From Flectonema sp. DT1601 (Eukaryota; Euglenozoa; Diplonemea; Diplonemida; Diplonemidae): a stretch of DNA of 64,000 nucleotides. The notes below the pieces were generated by a model that saw only the letters and a program-made list of their open reading frames with translations, made no database searches and was not told the origin of the DNA. Below, in pieces: positions 1 to 12,016 of the stretch. Position 1 is the first letter of the stretch, and each line of letters begins with the position of its first letter. The position numbers and the translations under genes are program-made. The stretch is from positions 1,302,001-1,366,000 of the forward strand of contig OZ025788.1 in assembly GCA_964019425.1 (NCBI GenBank), read 5' to 3'.

Positions 1-2
1 TT

Positions 3-1163
3 CGTGGTCATGTCCCTCAGTTAGTTGAAGCACTGTCAAGGTTTAAAGACGAACCTGAAGTACAAGAACACTACCAACGAAGTTTACGTAATACGATTTC
101 AAAAGATTTAATGATCACCGTAGTTAAAGAGATAGCTGATTATGTGACTCTTCCAACTAATCAAAACCTTCGAGAAGAAGTTCGTAGAATTGCCTTTCTT
201 GGAGAAGGCCAACCAGATCAAGATAATGCTCATCCAATTGCGTTGTATTTATTTACAAAAGTTTCTGAGGATCCAAATTCAGCACTTTGGGAATTTAAAA
301 CTTGCATTGGACAACTAGTAAGCGCGTTACGTGACAGTTCATATTCACTTGAGCCAGAAGTTCAAGTACAGCGACTTCGAATTATGGGTGCCATGGTAAC
401 CCCAGAAATCGCAGCAAAGGTCAGCTCCGAAGCTGTCGAATACTTTGAGAACCCGAACAACAAAGAAGAGAGAGAAGAATTAGTGAAATCAATTATTATC
501 AGTAGCCACACTACTAAAGAAGCTGAAGACGAATGGGTTGAATGGAACGATCAAAAGAACTTATCCGCCTCAGTAGCAGTTTTGGCAAAACTCCGACAAA
601 ATCCAAACTCAGTAATAAAAGCTGTTAGAGATGATGGTCTTCCTGTACTCGCAAAGATCTTAAATGAGTTTAATGACCTTCCTGAGGTTCGTTTAAACAG
701 ACAACGAGCGGTGTGTGCGTCCGTGACGGGTGATATCGCCTTTGCTATCGCTAAGGATGTGCTTCGATTCGTTAGAGATCCTAACAACGTTCAAAAAGTA
801 AAAAGTTTTGGTGACGGTCTCTTAAATGGTGTCAACGGAGGAAGAGAAGTAGCTGAACTCGGCATCCTGCTGGAAATCGCAAAGATGACTGGCTCTCGAT
901 TGTCTGACTTCAAGGAAGTTCCAATTGAAGACTTTAAGAAGCTTCAAGATTCTCTGGAACGGTTTAAGAATCTTCCAGAAATTGTAGATACGAAAAGAAA
1001 GATTGCAAGACGTATCTTCCAAGTGATGGCTTCAACTCTTCCAAGTAGAATCGCTTCATTTTTCTTCAGACAGATGGGAGATCCTGAAGACCCTGAAGAA
1101 CCCATTGAAGAGATACCAGCTGACGGCGATACAATGCTTCCATCTGATGTTGGTCTTCAATGA
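3..1163 (+). CDS. Helical-repeat protein, 5' end outside the window
   Basis: I do not recognise the family. The frame is open from base 3 through the first internal ATG at 111, so the gene starts upstream of the window; the visible part is 386 residues ending in TGA. Numbering from the ATG at 111, a module of about 100-110 residues recurs. Its marks are a hydrophobic helix ending in a (L/F)P-E-(V/I) or EPEVQ turn (just before the ATG, near 80, near 190 and near 289) followed by a helix ending in DPNN or ENPNN (near 114 and 223). The regular amphipathic pattern suggests an all-helical solenoid. The C-terminus is acidic and proline-rich (about 323-340). No signal peptide or membrane segment is visible. 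Function unknown; a scaffold or binding role would be inference. Confidence 0.75.
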   Translation, partial: RGHVPQLVEALSRFKDEPEVQEHYQRSLRNTISKDLMITVVKEIADYVTLPTNQNLREEVRRIAFLGEGQPDQDNAHPIALYLFTKVSEDPNSALWEFKTCIGQLVSALRDSSYSLEPEVQVQRLRIMGAMVTPEIAAKVSSEAVEYFENPNNKEEREELVKSIIISSHTTKEAEDEWVEWNDQKNLSASVAVLAKLRQNPNSVIKAVRDDGLPVLAKILNEFNDLPEVRLNRQRAVCASVTGDIAFAIAKDVLRFVRDPNNVQKVKSFGDGLLNGVNGGREVAELGILLEIAKMTGSRLSDFKEVPIEDFKKLQDSLERFKNLPEIVDTKRKIARRIFQVMASTLPSRIASFFFRQMGDPEDPEEPIEEIPADGDTMLPSDVGLQ

Positions 1164-1668
1164 GTTTTTGATCAATTCTTTTTTCTTTGGCGGTCAATCT
1201 CTTACCTGCTCTTTTTTATTTTTTTTATATGTGTTTCTGCAGTACTGTTTTCAGTTTTGCTTCTTGTGCACCGTGTCAGTGCTTTTCCATATCTCCCCCC
1301 CCCTTTTTTTTTTCTTCTGTTTGACATTTTATGGTATTTCCTTTACGTCTGTCATTGTTTAGTTACGGCCTGTGGAGGGGGGAAAAAAAAGAGAATATGG
1401 GAGAAAGAAGTTGTTTGATTCCGCTTATGTATTGAGGAAAAGAGGGAGAAAAAAAAAGATTTAAAAAAAAAAAAAAAATTGTGAGCACTATCGAACAGCT
1501 ACCTATGAATAGTCAGAGTAGTGAATCTCTCGACATCTCCCTCAAAGTTTTGTAGGACTGCACAGGTTATCGATTTTCCATCCCAAAAATCTCAAAAAAA
1601 AAAATTTTCATTCACATTTTCATCAAGACAACATGTCCTGAGTGACTTCAGATTCAGTCTCTTCCCTT

Positions 1669-1670
<2 letters not shown>

Positions 1671-1703
<33 letters not shown>
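1671..1703. repeat. T33 homopolymer
   Basis: Uninterrupted run of 33 T, the longest homopolymer I counted in the window. Confidence 0.9.
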
Positions 1704-1704
<1 letters not shown>

Positions 1705-2417
1705 AGTTTTGGTTACTGAACTGAAGTATTTTCTTTTTTTTCCTGAGCGATTAAGATTAAAATTGAGGGGTACATACACCTACTAAATAAATATATATAA
1801 TGCAAAACTAATTTTCTTTTCCCCAACTCTCCGGGGATAATAAGAACTGTTTTGTTTTCCCTTGAGTACGTGCGTAGTTGCTGAATTACCAGATTCGATA
1901 ACGTTCTGGTCAAGACAGAAATATATTTCCCATTTCTTTTGATGAATGGCTTCAAATATTGTTTTAATACTTTAGAAGAAGTTAATATTTTTTTTACATT
2001 CCTGCCCCCCCTGAAACCCTTCGGAGTATTGGTTATTGGTGGCTATTATTGTTACGGGTCATCCATAACCATATTAAAATAATCTGAGGAGGTTATATCC
2101 AACGTTGGCATAGCTTTTCTGGTTATAGAAGTAATTACACTTATCTCTCGGTTTCCTCTCAATTTCAACTAGCTGATTTTTTCCCTTTTTCTCTCTTTTT
2201 TTTAATTTTTTTTTTTTATAAATTTTTCAAACGAGGTCCTGTCTGCCGACTATGTTATCAACGTAGTCGACATGATGCCAGAGCTGGGACAAGAAATACG
2301 TCTGTTCTCGTGTTAAGATGGTACTCATGGTACTTAACTCAGAGTTCGTTACTTTCTGTATGATTGTGATGAAGAGCTTACAGACTGACCATAAGAAATA
2401 ACTTTCTACGTCGGTAC

Positions 2418-2446
2418 AAAAAAAAAAAAAAAAAAAAAAAAAAAAC
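2418..2446. repeat. A29 homopolymer
   Basis: Uninterrupted run of 29 A in intergenic DNA. Confidence 0.9.
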
Positions 2447-3497
2447 AAGTCAGTCACCTTTCCTTCGATATTATGATTGGCGTTTATAAAAAAATCATAA
2501 CGACTGGTACTGATGATATCAAACTAAATAAATAAATCATATTTCTTTTGGACGGCTTTTAGTGCACCATACTAACGCCACGTATCTTGGTATTAAAAAG
2601 GAGGAAAAAAAATTAATTCCTGTAAATTACCTGCAAGGGTAGTTATCAAGTAGGAGTTTTTTTTTTCTTCTTCTGTTTTTCTTTTTTTTCATTGTTTTCG
2701 TGTGGTAAAACTAACTTCCTCTAGCCCTCTTTTTTTTTCTTCTCTCTTTTAATTTGTGAATATTGAAAAAAAAAAAAAAAAGATTTTAAAAAAAAAAAAC
2801 AAAAAAAAAAAAAAAAAAAAAAAAGTAAAATTAATTTAATTTAATAACAAAAAAACAACGTCGTAGATCATCAAATATTTATCGTTCATGCTATGTGCAA
2901 TGTCGAGGTTTTTAGCCTCTTTTTCTTCCCCCCCTTTTTTATTACGATAAACGCATCATTAATTAACTGACTTACTTCTACACCATTACTGATGATGAGG
3001 TAAAGAGGTATATGGATTACTCTCGAAACTCTAATAGTTGTTACTTTAAAAAAGGCTAAGTTAAGCATCACCATAGTTCACTGTATCCTTAACAGATTGT
3101 TAAATTATTGTTTTTTTTATGTTAATATGGTTGTATTTTGCAAATTCAAACACTCAATTCCCTTTTCCAGAACCCTTCAGACGTATTGCACTGAATGCCA
3201 ATAAGGAAAAAAGAGATGTGTATGCAGCTAGGTTAGAACACTTATCATTATATAAAGTTGTGTTTACCAATACTAACATTACCTTGAGTCAACTGGTATC
3301 GAATCTAACGTTTATTTTAGTTAACTCTGAATCGATCATAACAGATCACAAATATATTCGAATGTTTCACTCTCCCTTTCCGGAACCCTTTTGCGTGAGG
3401 AAATTTCTGTTTTATTTGTTTTTTGTACCAATGGTGACTTAAATTAGAGCTTTTCTTTAGTCGTTTTCAACTTGTGTAACCTGTAGGGAAGGTGGAA

Positions 3498-3520
3498 GCT
3501 GGGAGTCAATCACTCCCAGC
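3498..3520. other. Perfect 9-bp stem, 5-nt loop hairpin
   Basis: GCTGGGAGT, loop CAATC, then ACTCCCAGC form a perfect inverted repeat. It sits in an unusually GC-rich patch (about 3480-3600) that also holds a small CGGG-CTA-CCCG inverted repeat near 3578. It could be part of a structured non-coding RNA or a transcript-end structure. No known RNA family is recognised. Confidence 0.6.
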
Positions 3521-4823
3521 CGAAGCTGTAAAACTACAATCTTCGCGATTGAGTCATTCCTTTAGCGGGCTACCCGGACCCCTAGTTCTGCTTTTGCTAA
3601 CTAACTAACATTTGCTCTTTCAGTTTTCTGTTGCTGTTACTTTCTTTCTTTCTTATTCTTTTTTTTGGTTACTGCCGTGATCTACTTAGAGAGATATGCA
3701 GCACGTAACCCTTCGCTGTTTTAATGATTCTCTCTGTCCCTTTCCTTTATTTTATTATTACATCCTTCTGACTACTGGCATAAAATATATATGCTGGGGT
3801 TAGTTCTGTTTCGATGTCTTTCTTGTATATCGATGTCTTATTAGTCTCCCTTGGGATTGGAGATTGAACTTGTTTTTATTTTCAAAAAAAAAAAAAAAAA
3901 AATGATGGCGTCGAGCAGTAGAATTTCTTCTACAGAGATTTCAGACTGGAGATGAAAAAAACAAAAAAAAAACAACAGCAAGCAACTTGAAAGTGTATTT
4001 TCTTTTCGAGGCAATGAACTTGTCGCGTGTAATGTTGTGTTAAATTTCGCAAATTTTTGCAAATGTGTTATTTTTATTTTGTTTATTTTTTTTTATATAA
4101 ATAAAATGAAAGTATATCTATACAGTAGTGAACGAACAGGAAATAAAAGGTGTCAACTTGTATTTCCTTTTTTTTTTTTGTTTTACTAGCGTTCCCTCCG
4201 TCCCAAAACCCCTTGGTTTTATTGCTAGAAAAAGCACCAAGTCTGCTACTGCTGAGTACTGTTACAGAGTCTGTGTTCAACTATAAAGGTTGTTCTACTC
4301 TGTAGCAGTGGTTGTGATGTTTTTATTTATCGTAGTCTACTGTTCGCACAAGCTTGATTTCTTTCTTTTCTTTTTTTCTTTTTTTCTTTTTTTTTTTTAA
4401 ATTTCCAGATTTGAGAGCCGTTGAGCCGTTATTTTACATTCTGATTTTTCCACTTGCGTCAGGATTACTGTAGGCGATCAACTACTCATCCAAATATGGG
4501 CTTATCTGAACAGTTTTTTTTTAAATCCGTGTTCTCCGAATGAGAGGATTTGAGTAGTGTAAATAGGAATGAATTACGCGGCTACAAATCTCTTTATCGA
4601 ACAAGGGTTTTGTATATAATAGGTACAAAAAAACAGCAGGTGTTTTATTTTTCTAATCCTTCCATACGTACATCTGCAAAAAGAAAATTCGTTTCTTCAG
4701 TTTGTGTTAATAATACGTGTGTGAGAAGTAAATTGTGATAATTTATTTCTTACTAGTTGAGGAAAGCCAAAAGCCCATGCATAATCACTATACTAATTGT
4801 GATGGGCAACTACTGAGGAGGGG

Positions 4824-4855
<32 letters not shown>
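4824..4855. repeat. A32 homopolymer
   Basis: Uninterrupted run of 32 A in intergenic DNA. Confidence 0.9.
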
Positions 4856-4857
<2 letters not shown>

Positions 4858-5873
4858 AACTGAACAGTGTAGATATTATCTCGCTGTTTATATTTTTTCC
4901 TGCGGGAATTTGGCAATCGAATGTACGTAACGTGTGTTTCTCTTTTGTGGGGGAAGTATTGTTGATTCAATCTTCTTAGCAATTGATTGGTGTTCTTCTT
5001 ACAGCTCTCGTTCTACCCCGGTTTCCCTTATTTGATATTTGATATTTAATTTTTTTTTTTCTTTCTTTTTTTTTTTTTGCATGGTGCAAAACTATTATCT
5101 TATAATAATATACTCTATATTTACTATTTTTTTCTGTATTGTTTTCTTATCGACAATAAAGTTTATCGATTATTATGTGCTTTTCAAATTCACTTTTTTT
5201 AGATCGATTGTTTGATTGTTATTTTCTTCTTGCACTCAAAAGGTTAGGAAGAGACAACAACACAGCGATAATGTTCTCGAACATTATTCACAGTTGGCTC
5301 TCACAGACTGACTGTTTGATCAAATTACTATCTATTTAAAAAAAACAGGTCAACAGATTATTAAGACTTGAATAACTGCCGTCACACGGAAGAGTGATGA
5401 CTAAACCAATGGGACAATAAATTACAACGAGGTCCACCAGGCTGGTGACAACGTTTCCAATGTAGCATGCTAGGACACCTGACGTGAGTCTTGATTGTTT
5501 GGAGCGTTGCTATCCACAAACACCTGTCAGGAGGCAACTTGTACTTTGCTTACACTTTAAAAGACTATCAGTTTTCTCGGATAGAATTTCAGTAAAGAAA
5601 AGTAAAAGAACTGTACTGGCAGGTGTTTGCTTCCTGGGTTTAAAAAAAAAAAAAGAAGGATAAAAAATTATTTATTTTTATCTTCAAATTTCTTTTGCAT
5701 CATCTGAGATGAGGTTTAGGACATTCCCAAAAAAAAAAAAGATAAAATCACATTTTGGTGAGAATATCCTCCCTTTTTTTTTATTTTTTTTTTTTTTGGG
5801 ATTATTTGTTTTTTTTTGGTTTTTGATCGTGAAAATACGTTAAAATCTGTCTTACACAACAGTACCAAAAAAG

Positions 5874-7552
5874 ATGGGTGGTGGGAAGAAGGGCAGATAC
5901 CCTGCAGGGGGTTACTCAAACGGATACTCAAACGATCGAGGCGGTGGTGGACAACACGAAGCTCAAAGACAGGCACAAGCACAAGAGAGAGAATGGGAGC
6001 ACGAAAAGAGACGTGACAGAGCGTTAAATGTAGAGCAGAATGAGAGAGATGTGTGGGATGAGAGACCAACTTTCAAGATTATTCCTCACCTCGAAGACAA
6101 ACGTGACCAAGAAGAACTTGAGGGACACCTGGTTGACGCCGAAACAAAATTCGAAGAAATGGAACAACAACTTCAAGACAAAGAGCGGATGGAACGTGAA
6201 AACGAAGATCGCATATCTAAAATTAACCAAAACATTGATGACCTTCAGAAGGAAAAAGATCAAAAACAGAACGACATCCAGGCATTAATAAAAAACACAT
6301 CGACTATGAAACAATTAAACCAAACAATACAAAATAAGATAAAAGCCATCATAGAAGACAAAGAATTAATCCGCGAACAGAAAAAGAAAAAGTACCGCGA
6401 GCTTGGCTTTGGAGGAAAAAACCCAACAGGCGCAGACATTACACAGGCGATACGTGATGTAGAATATGAGATGGAAACTAAGAGCAACTTATCAAGGAGA
6501 ACAGAGCTCGACTTGATGAAGAAGATTCGTAAGTTACAATCAGCACGTGATGGTCTTAATGACCAACAGAAGCTTCAAAATAAAATGCAACAGAAAGACG
6601 AAGACATCAAACTTTGTAAAAAGGAAATCGAAAAACTACATGATGAGAAAAATTCATTATCAAAAGAAGAAGCATCGATTAAAATAGAAATAGCTCAAAT
6701 CAGTAAGAAGATCAACAGTCTTCGAAGAGAACTACACAGCGGACCAAGAGATTTGATAGCAGCAAAGAGTAGACAAGATGACTTAGTTAATTTATTAACA
6801 CACAAAGTAGGCTATAGAACAGCAAAGGTACACTACAATAAAGCTCTACAGATATGGATCGAACAAAAAGATCAGCACATTGCATCGCGTCAATCCCTTT
6901 ATGAAGAAGCTGATGCAGCCCGTGAAGCTGAACGTGAAGAACGAAACAAAGAGTTAGCAGCGCGTAAAGAGAACCCATGGGTTGATGAAAAGCGTGCGTG
7001 TCAGGAACTTATTGAGTACGTTGACGAACTCTGTAAAGAACATGTGAAGCCTTCGAAAGAAAACCAGCCTGAAGAAGAGGACGAGGAAGCCGAAGAAACT
7101 GAGGAACCAGAGCAAGAAAAGGAAGAAGACGACGTAATTAGACACCACAGCAATCACATCGCAGATTTCAACCTTATTAAAATCCAGGTACCAACATCTG
7201 TTAAGGTTTTAACTAAGGCTGGTATGATACATTTATTAAATAATATACAACACAACAAACTTTCTTTATCTAACAAAACTCAATAATATAAACACAGCAA
7301 CCCAACTCAAAAACCGTCTCAGATGGTTAGAAACCGCTGCCTGGGATGCACGCATACCCGAACACAGAGGTGGTGGCTTCCGTCGTGGAGGAAGAGGAGG
7401 TTTCAAAGGCGGATTTAAAGGACGCGGAAAGGGGAAGATGGGAAAGGTTTGTCCAGCAATTACGCTATAATGTTTCTTTTGCAATTGAAAATCACTATTA
7501 ACACAAACAGGGAGGTAAGGGAGGATGGAAGGGAGGAAAATACGGAAAGTAG
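5874..7552 (+). CDS. BFR1: BFR1-like coiled-coil RNA-binding protein, 3 exons
   Basis: Exons 5874-7221, 7298-7446 and 7511-7552 give 512 residues. Intron 1 (76 nt) runs GTATGA to ACACAG in phase 1; intron 2 (64 nt) runs GTTTGT to AAACAG in phase 0. Residues 1-40 are Gly/Arg/Gln-rich. About 60-385 are a long charged coiled coil with the layout of yeast Bfr1, a polysome- and mRNP-associated protein of the ER and nuclear envelope, including the C-terminal block NPWVDEKRACQELIEYVDEL. A Glu-rich linker (about 400-423) follows. Exons 2 and 3 add RLRWLETAAWD and then an Arg/Gly/Lys tail with RGG-like repeats, typical of RNA binding. Without splicing the frame stops after about 20 more codons, so the tail depends on splicing. 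Family call is good; the exact ortholog is less certain. Confidence 0.8.
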
Positions 7553-8477
7553 ATCCCACATAGAGTTTATTAGGCCGTGAGTGTATGCTCACATCGCAAC
7601 CTGAACGAAAACAAGAGAAAATCCAATATAGAAATTAGTGTGTAAACAGACCCAACAAAAAGGTTCAGTCCAATTCGCTCGATTTTTTCGAGACACGTGC
7701 GACAAAGTAAACAGATCTAGCGATCTTTTGGAAGTGGCCTTCCATGGTAACTCTGGGGGGGGGGGGTTCAAGGAGAGTGAAGAAAAAAAAAAAAAAAAAG
7801 AAAGAAAAAGTAAAGCTTCGATTAAATTGTTGAACTGTAAAATATTTTTTTTTTTACTTTTTGTCAACTTTTAATCCCAATTGGACATATATTGCTTCAT
7901 CTGGTTGGTATGCTTTTTTTTGCATTCTTGTTTTTTTTTTCTCTTTCTTTTCTTTTCTTTTCTTTCTTGTTGCCCTCGGCTCCCCCTGGTTTCGGAGGGA
8001 CTGAAAAACAACAAAAAAAAAAAAAAAAAAAAAAAAAATGGAAAAAGGAAAGTTGTAGGGAAAAGGATGAAAATAACGAAAAAATTTAAAAAAAAAAATC
8101 TAAAGCGCAGCGACAGGAGAGATACAGTTCGCCTTTAGCTGCCCTGCTCCCTCATAAATTAATACCTAAGTAAGGAAGGATACAGAAGAGAAAAAAAGGA
8201 GGTACTTTGGAAAAAAAAATGACAAAAATAACTCTGCAGAGAGTGGCCCATCTTCGCTGAAGAAAAACAAAAAAACGAAAATCGACTCAAGAAAAAAAAA
8301 AAAAAAAAAAAAAAAAAAGTTCTCTGCCGACGATGTTCTAGTAGCTTATGATTATTTATTGCCTTAACACACTTTTAGTAAACAGGTAAATGTGAATAAA
8401 ATTACTTTGCCATTCACACCAAATTAATAAATTAATTTTCCCAGTAACTAAAAAAAAAAAAAAAAAACTAAAACACA
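7553..8477. other. Intergenic, homopolymer-rich, no gene seen
   Basis: Contains A runs near 8017-8038 and 8292-8318 and a G run near 7757. Open frames here are short and built on Lys or Phe runs. Nothing else is supported. Confidence 0.7.
8450..8467 (+). promoter_or_regulatory. Poly-A tract 10 nt before a start codon
   Basis: A18, then CTAAAACACA, then the PLAC8 ATG at 8478. The layout is the same as at the DUF4116-type gene (16210-16227) and close to that at the esterase (10337-10359). It may be a transcribed A-rich leader. Its regulatory role is inference. Confidence 0.45.
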
Positions 8478-9073
8478 ATGGGAGGAGGTGACAGCAACAA
8501 CCCGTGGTCGAAATTTGATGACAAGAAGCAAAAGGGAGAAGAGGAATGGAGAAGTGGAAGTCCCTGGTTGTGTTTTGATCAAATGGATGTTTGTTGGATG
8601 ACTTTCTTTTGCACTCCTTGCATGATCGGAAGAGAATGGAATGCAGCAAAAGCTCATCAAACGTACAGTACTAACTGGCCTGTTTGCCTTTTGTCTTTGT
8701 TCTGTCCAATTGTTGACACCTGTCTTGTCTGCAACCTGAGAGGAACCGTTCGTAAAATTGGTGACTCGTCGACAACAAAGGATAACGTCTCGCAGCATAT
8801 TCCTGGTATGTATCGTAGCACATGTACTGTTTTCTTTGTTGTGGACCGACGAAGTCGGAGAAGAAACTATTCAGATTAAGAGCCGTGCTGCGATCAATAA
8901 AATATAAAACTCATCTAAAATGGTCTTTAATAAATAAACAAAACCAATCAGGATCAACGATGGAAGATTTCGCATGCGCCTTCTTCTGTATGCCGTGCAC
9001 TGTTTGCCACATTGGTAGAGAGCTGAGAGACAGAGGTTACCCAACTGGTACTCTTTGTCAGAGAATGGAATAG
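8478..9073 (+). CDS. PLAC8 family cysteine-rich protein, 2 exons
   Basis: Exons 8478-8805 and 8952-9073, joined by a 146-nt phase-1 intron (GTATGT to AATCAG), give 149 residues. The PLAC8 pattern is clear. A Trp-rich N-terminus leads to DVCWMTFFCTPCMIGREWNA (about 35-54), then a hydrophobic Cys-containing middle (about 66-86), then in exon 2 DFACAFFCMPCTVCHIGREL, the usual C-terminal CC-type block. Family members are small membrane-associated proteins tied to cell size, metal handling or ion transport. The substrate here is unknown. Reading through the intron would lose the second Cys block, which supports the splice. Confidence 0.85.
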
Positions 9074-10369
9074 ATGCTTCGCGAGAAGAGTAAAAAAAGG
9101 TACAATAAAAAAATACTCCCAACCGCTCGTTCCCATCCATCCCCAATTGGAAGAACAAATTAAAAAGAATTTAGTTTTGGTAAAGAAAACGAAATAGCAA
9201 AGGTCATTTGGCTTACTTACTGGTGAACTTTCGGAAGGAAGAAAAAAAAAAAAAAAAAAAGTGATTTCTAAGGTAACTGTCCCATAGTCCCTTTTATTGC
9301 AAAAACCAAAATCAACACGTAAGTGATCCTTCTCGTTAAGCAGTACCTTGAGTGGTTCGGGCAGCGGGTAGGATAATGTTTAAAGTAATGTAAGGGCCTG
9401 GGAGATATAAAAAAAACAAAAAGAAAAGAAAAGAAAAAAAACGGAAACTTCTTGGTTGTCCGAAAAAGCAAACTAACAAACAACTTGGTAGGGGGCTTTT
9501 ACGGGTATTGCGTAAACAGGTTGTTGCGAGCACGCTCGTTTTTTTTTTTTTTAGTATTTTTTTTTTCTTTTTCCAAGTACAAATAATATAGTGATTCGCA
9601 CCTTTTTCAGAAAATATGAATGAAAAACATAAAAAAAAAAATTTCAAAAAAAAAAAAAAAAAACGGGAGAAAATAATTGAATAAACCTGTAGAACTTCGC
9701 CTCGCTCACATTCGTTCGTCTAACGAGAATAGAAGAATTTAAAAAAAAAAAAAAAAAAAAAAGCTTTTACCCATCAGTCATAAGCCTCCAGTAGTTGACT
9801 CATTTTGACAATTAATGCACCAAGCGGCAGACAAGCTGACCATGGTGCAGAAAATTAATTGTTGCTTACAGCGTGCTGCTTGTTTTTTCCAAAAAAAAAA
9901 AAAAGAAGAATGCGCAGGTGATTCTTATATTCCCACTTTTCTCGGCTTCTAGTTATTTAGTTTCTTTTGATGGCGCGGTGTTTATTTTTGCTTTTTTTTG
10001 CTTTTTTTTTTTTTTTTTTTTCCTTTCTTTTTTTTTTTTGCTTCTCGCATCCTTCACTAGTTTTTGCATGGATGCTAAAATCTTATTAGGAAACAGTAAA
10101 TGCCGCCCACTAGTCGTCCAATTTCGCCTTTTGAAACCTCTCTGCTGACATCTTTCGATCAGCAACACTTGTTCTGTAAAAAGATTAAAAATATTATGCT
10201 CACTAACTTACTCTATCTTATAATTCTCGTAGGAATATCAATCCAGTTGTGGGCGGAAGTCAAAACGGTTTACTTGCTTTGTGTGTTTTAGTTGATCGTT
10301 TTAATACTTTTGTCATAGCATTAAAAAAAACTCATCAAAAAAAAAAAAAAAAAAAAAAACACAAACAAC
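9074..10369. other. Intergenic, homopolymer-rich, no gene seen
   Basis: A and T runs near 9242, 9540, 9739 and 10003. The open frames are low-complexity. No gene or RNA recognised. Confidence 0.7.
10337..10359 (+). promoter_or_regulatory. Poly-A tract 10 nt before a start codon
   Basis: A23 followed by CACAAACAAC and the esterase ATG at 10370. Compare 8450-8467 and 16210-16227. Confidence 0.45.
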
Positions 10370-12016
10370 ATGAAATCAATGCTGGCAGCAATGGGGCTGC
10401 TTGGTGTAGCCCAAGCAGCTTCAGTAAGTAGAAATACCACATCGGGTGTGGTGAATGGAATTACAGTTACAGACCCTGAGATTGGATCACAGCAGTATCT
10501 GGGAATACCATATGCTGCACCACCAGTTGGTGATTTTAGGTGGGCGGCAACTCAAGACCATCCGAAATGGGATACTCCATTGAACACTCACAATCTATCA
10601 GTTGGATGTCCACAACAATGCGGATTACCTGCCATCGCTTGCCCTGAATTCCAAGACGAAAACTGTCTTTTCTTGAATGTTTATACCCCACTGAATGCAA
10701 CAACTAAGTCTAATTTACCTGTTTTAATTTGGTTTCATGGTGGTAACTTCTTTCAAGGATTTGGAGGAGGTCCTCTTTATGATGGTTCTCATCATGCGAA
10801 CAGATCAAATGTTATTATAGTTGGAGTGAATTACAGACTTGGAGCTTTGGGATTCTTAGCAACAGCCGACCTTTCAGGTAATTATGGATTCTTAGATCAG
10901 CAGCATGCTATGAAATGGGTTCAGAGTAATATTGCTAACTTTGGAGGAAATCCAAAGATGGTAACTCTGTGGGGGCAATCTGCTGGAGCGATGTCAATCG
11001 CTTTGCATATGACGACTCCTTCATCTGATCCATACTTTCACAGAGTAATTATGCAAAGTGAACCATTCACAATTCCTTTTAGAACTCCAGACAGCTCTAC
11101 TTTGTTATCAAATGCTTTTGGTAGAAATATCGGATGTTCTCCAACAGACAATGCATGCATGAAATCAAAGTCTTGGGAAGACGTCTTGGCAACTCAGCTG
11201 AAAACTCAGTCAGACTTAGGTCCAGATGCTGACAGTTTTCTTCATGCTTTTGTTCCTTGGACTCCAAACGTTAGAGGATCACTTTATCCAACATTAAAAG
11301 ATCCAACCAACTCATGGTACACTGGAGATGTCCAAGACAAGCCAGTCATCATCACCAACACCGGTAATGAAGCTAGAATCTTTATATGGCAAGCTGCTGT
11401 GAAGAAGGGTAAAATGATACCACTTTCAAAACCAATGTACTGGGGTCTAATTGCATCTGTTTTTAAGGAAAAAGTTTTAGTGGTAGATGGTAAATATCCA
11501 TCAAACAGTACCGACAACAGACCTCTTGCTACCGAGGTCGGTACTGATTATATTTTTAACTGCGCCAATAGAAAGATTTTAACTAACCTTTCACTAAAGA
11601 GAAACTCTTCTGTGTACTATGGGCTTATTGATCAACCAATGACTTTTGGTGATAAGGTTTGGAATAATGATCCAGAGTGTGTTAACTACACTTGTCACGG
11701 TGGTGACTTAGCTTTCTCTTGGGCCCAGATGTACAACCCTGTTCTGAAATCTCAAAACATCACGTATCAGAAAGATGAAATCACAATGTCTGAGCAGTAC
11801 GTTGATATGTTTGGTTCCTTTGCCTGGGGAAAGTCTCCGAAAACTAAAGAAGGACTTGTATGGCCAGCATTTAAGAACTCTTCCCAAACCCTTCTCAGAT
11901 TCTCTGCTTCATGGAGTGGCCACACAAAAGCAATGAGCAATGTGATCACCTCTCGTTATGAGTGTGACTTCTGGGATACTCAAATCGATATGTACAACAC
12001 TAATGGTAGTCCGTAG
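10370..12016 (+). CDS. Secreted carboxylesterase (type-B / cholinesterase family)
   Basis: 548 residues, alpha/beta hydrolase fold, hydrolysing carboxylic esters. Residues 1-17 form a signal peptide (MKSMLAAMGLLGVAQAA). Family landmarks follow in order: YLGIPYAAPPVGDFRW near 43, ENCLFLNVYTP at 97-107, the oxyanion-hole HGG at 123-125, and the nucleophile elbow GQSAGA with Ser204. The likely charge relay is Glu334 (in TGNEARIF) and His443 (in CHGGDLAF). Many N-x-S/T sequons fit a secreted glycoprotein. Length is normal for the family and no intron is needed. The natural substrate cannot be read from sequence. Codon use is AT-rich, unlike EF3. Confidence 0.9.
   Translation: MKSMLAAMGLLGVAQAASVSRNTTSGVVNGITVTDPEIGSQQYLGIPYAAPPVGDFRWAATQDHPKWDTPLNTHNLSVGCPQQCGLPAIACPEFQDENCLFLNVYTPLNATTKSNLPVLIWFHGGNFFQGFGGGPLYDGSHHANRSNVIIVGVNYRLGALGFLATADLSGNYGFLDQQHAMKWVQSNIANFGGNPKMVTLWGQSAGAMSIALHMTTPSSDPYFHRVIMQSEPFTIPFRTPDSSTLLSNAFGRNIGCSPTDNACMKSKSWEDVLATQLKTQSDLGPDADSFLHAFVPWTPNVRGSLYPTLKDPTNSWYTGDVQDKPVIITNTGNEARIFIWQAAVKKGKMIPLSKPMYWGLIASVFKEKVLVVDGKYPSNSTDNRPLATEVGTDYIFNCANRKILTNLSLKRNSSVYYGLIDQPMTFGDKVWNNDPECVNYTCHGGDLAFSWAQMYNPVLKSQNITYQKDEITMSEQYVDMFGSFAWGKSPKTKEGLVWPAFKNSSQTLLRFSASWSGHTKAMSNVITSRYECDFWDTQIDMYNTNGSP

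Larger units (their letters stand above)
1164..5873. other. Intergenic, homopolymer-rich, no gene seen
   Basis: 4.7 kb of AT-rich DNA between the helical-repeat gene and the BFR1-like gene. It is dominated by A and T runs, the longest at 1671-1703, 2418-2446 and 4824-4855. Open frames here are short and largely made of Lys or Phe runs from the homopolymers. The segment near 3470-3600 is less AT-rich and contains a perfect hairpin, listed separately. I see no tRNA or rRNA. Confidence 0.7.

Noticed and set aside
3119-3442. 107-codon frame with a repeated FPFPEPF-like motif
   Set aside because: No ATG-context, no family and composition like the spacer; the short internal repeat alone is weak.
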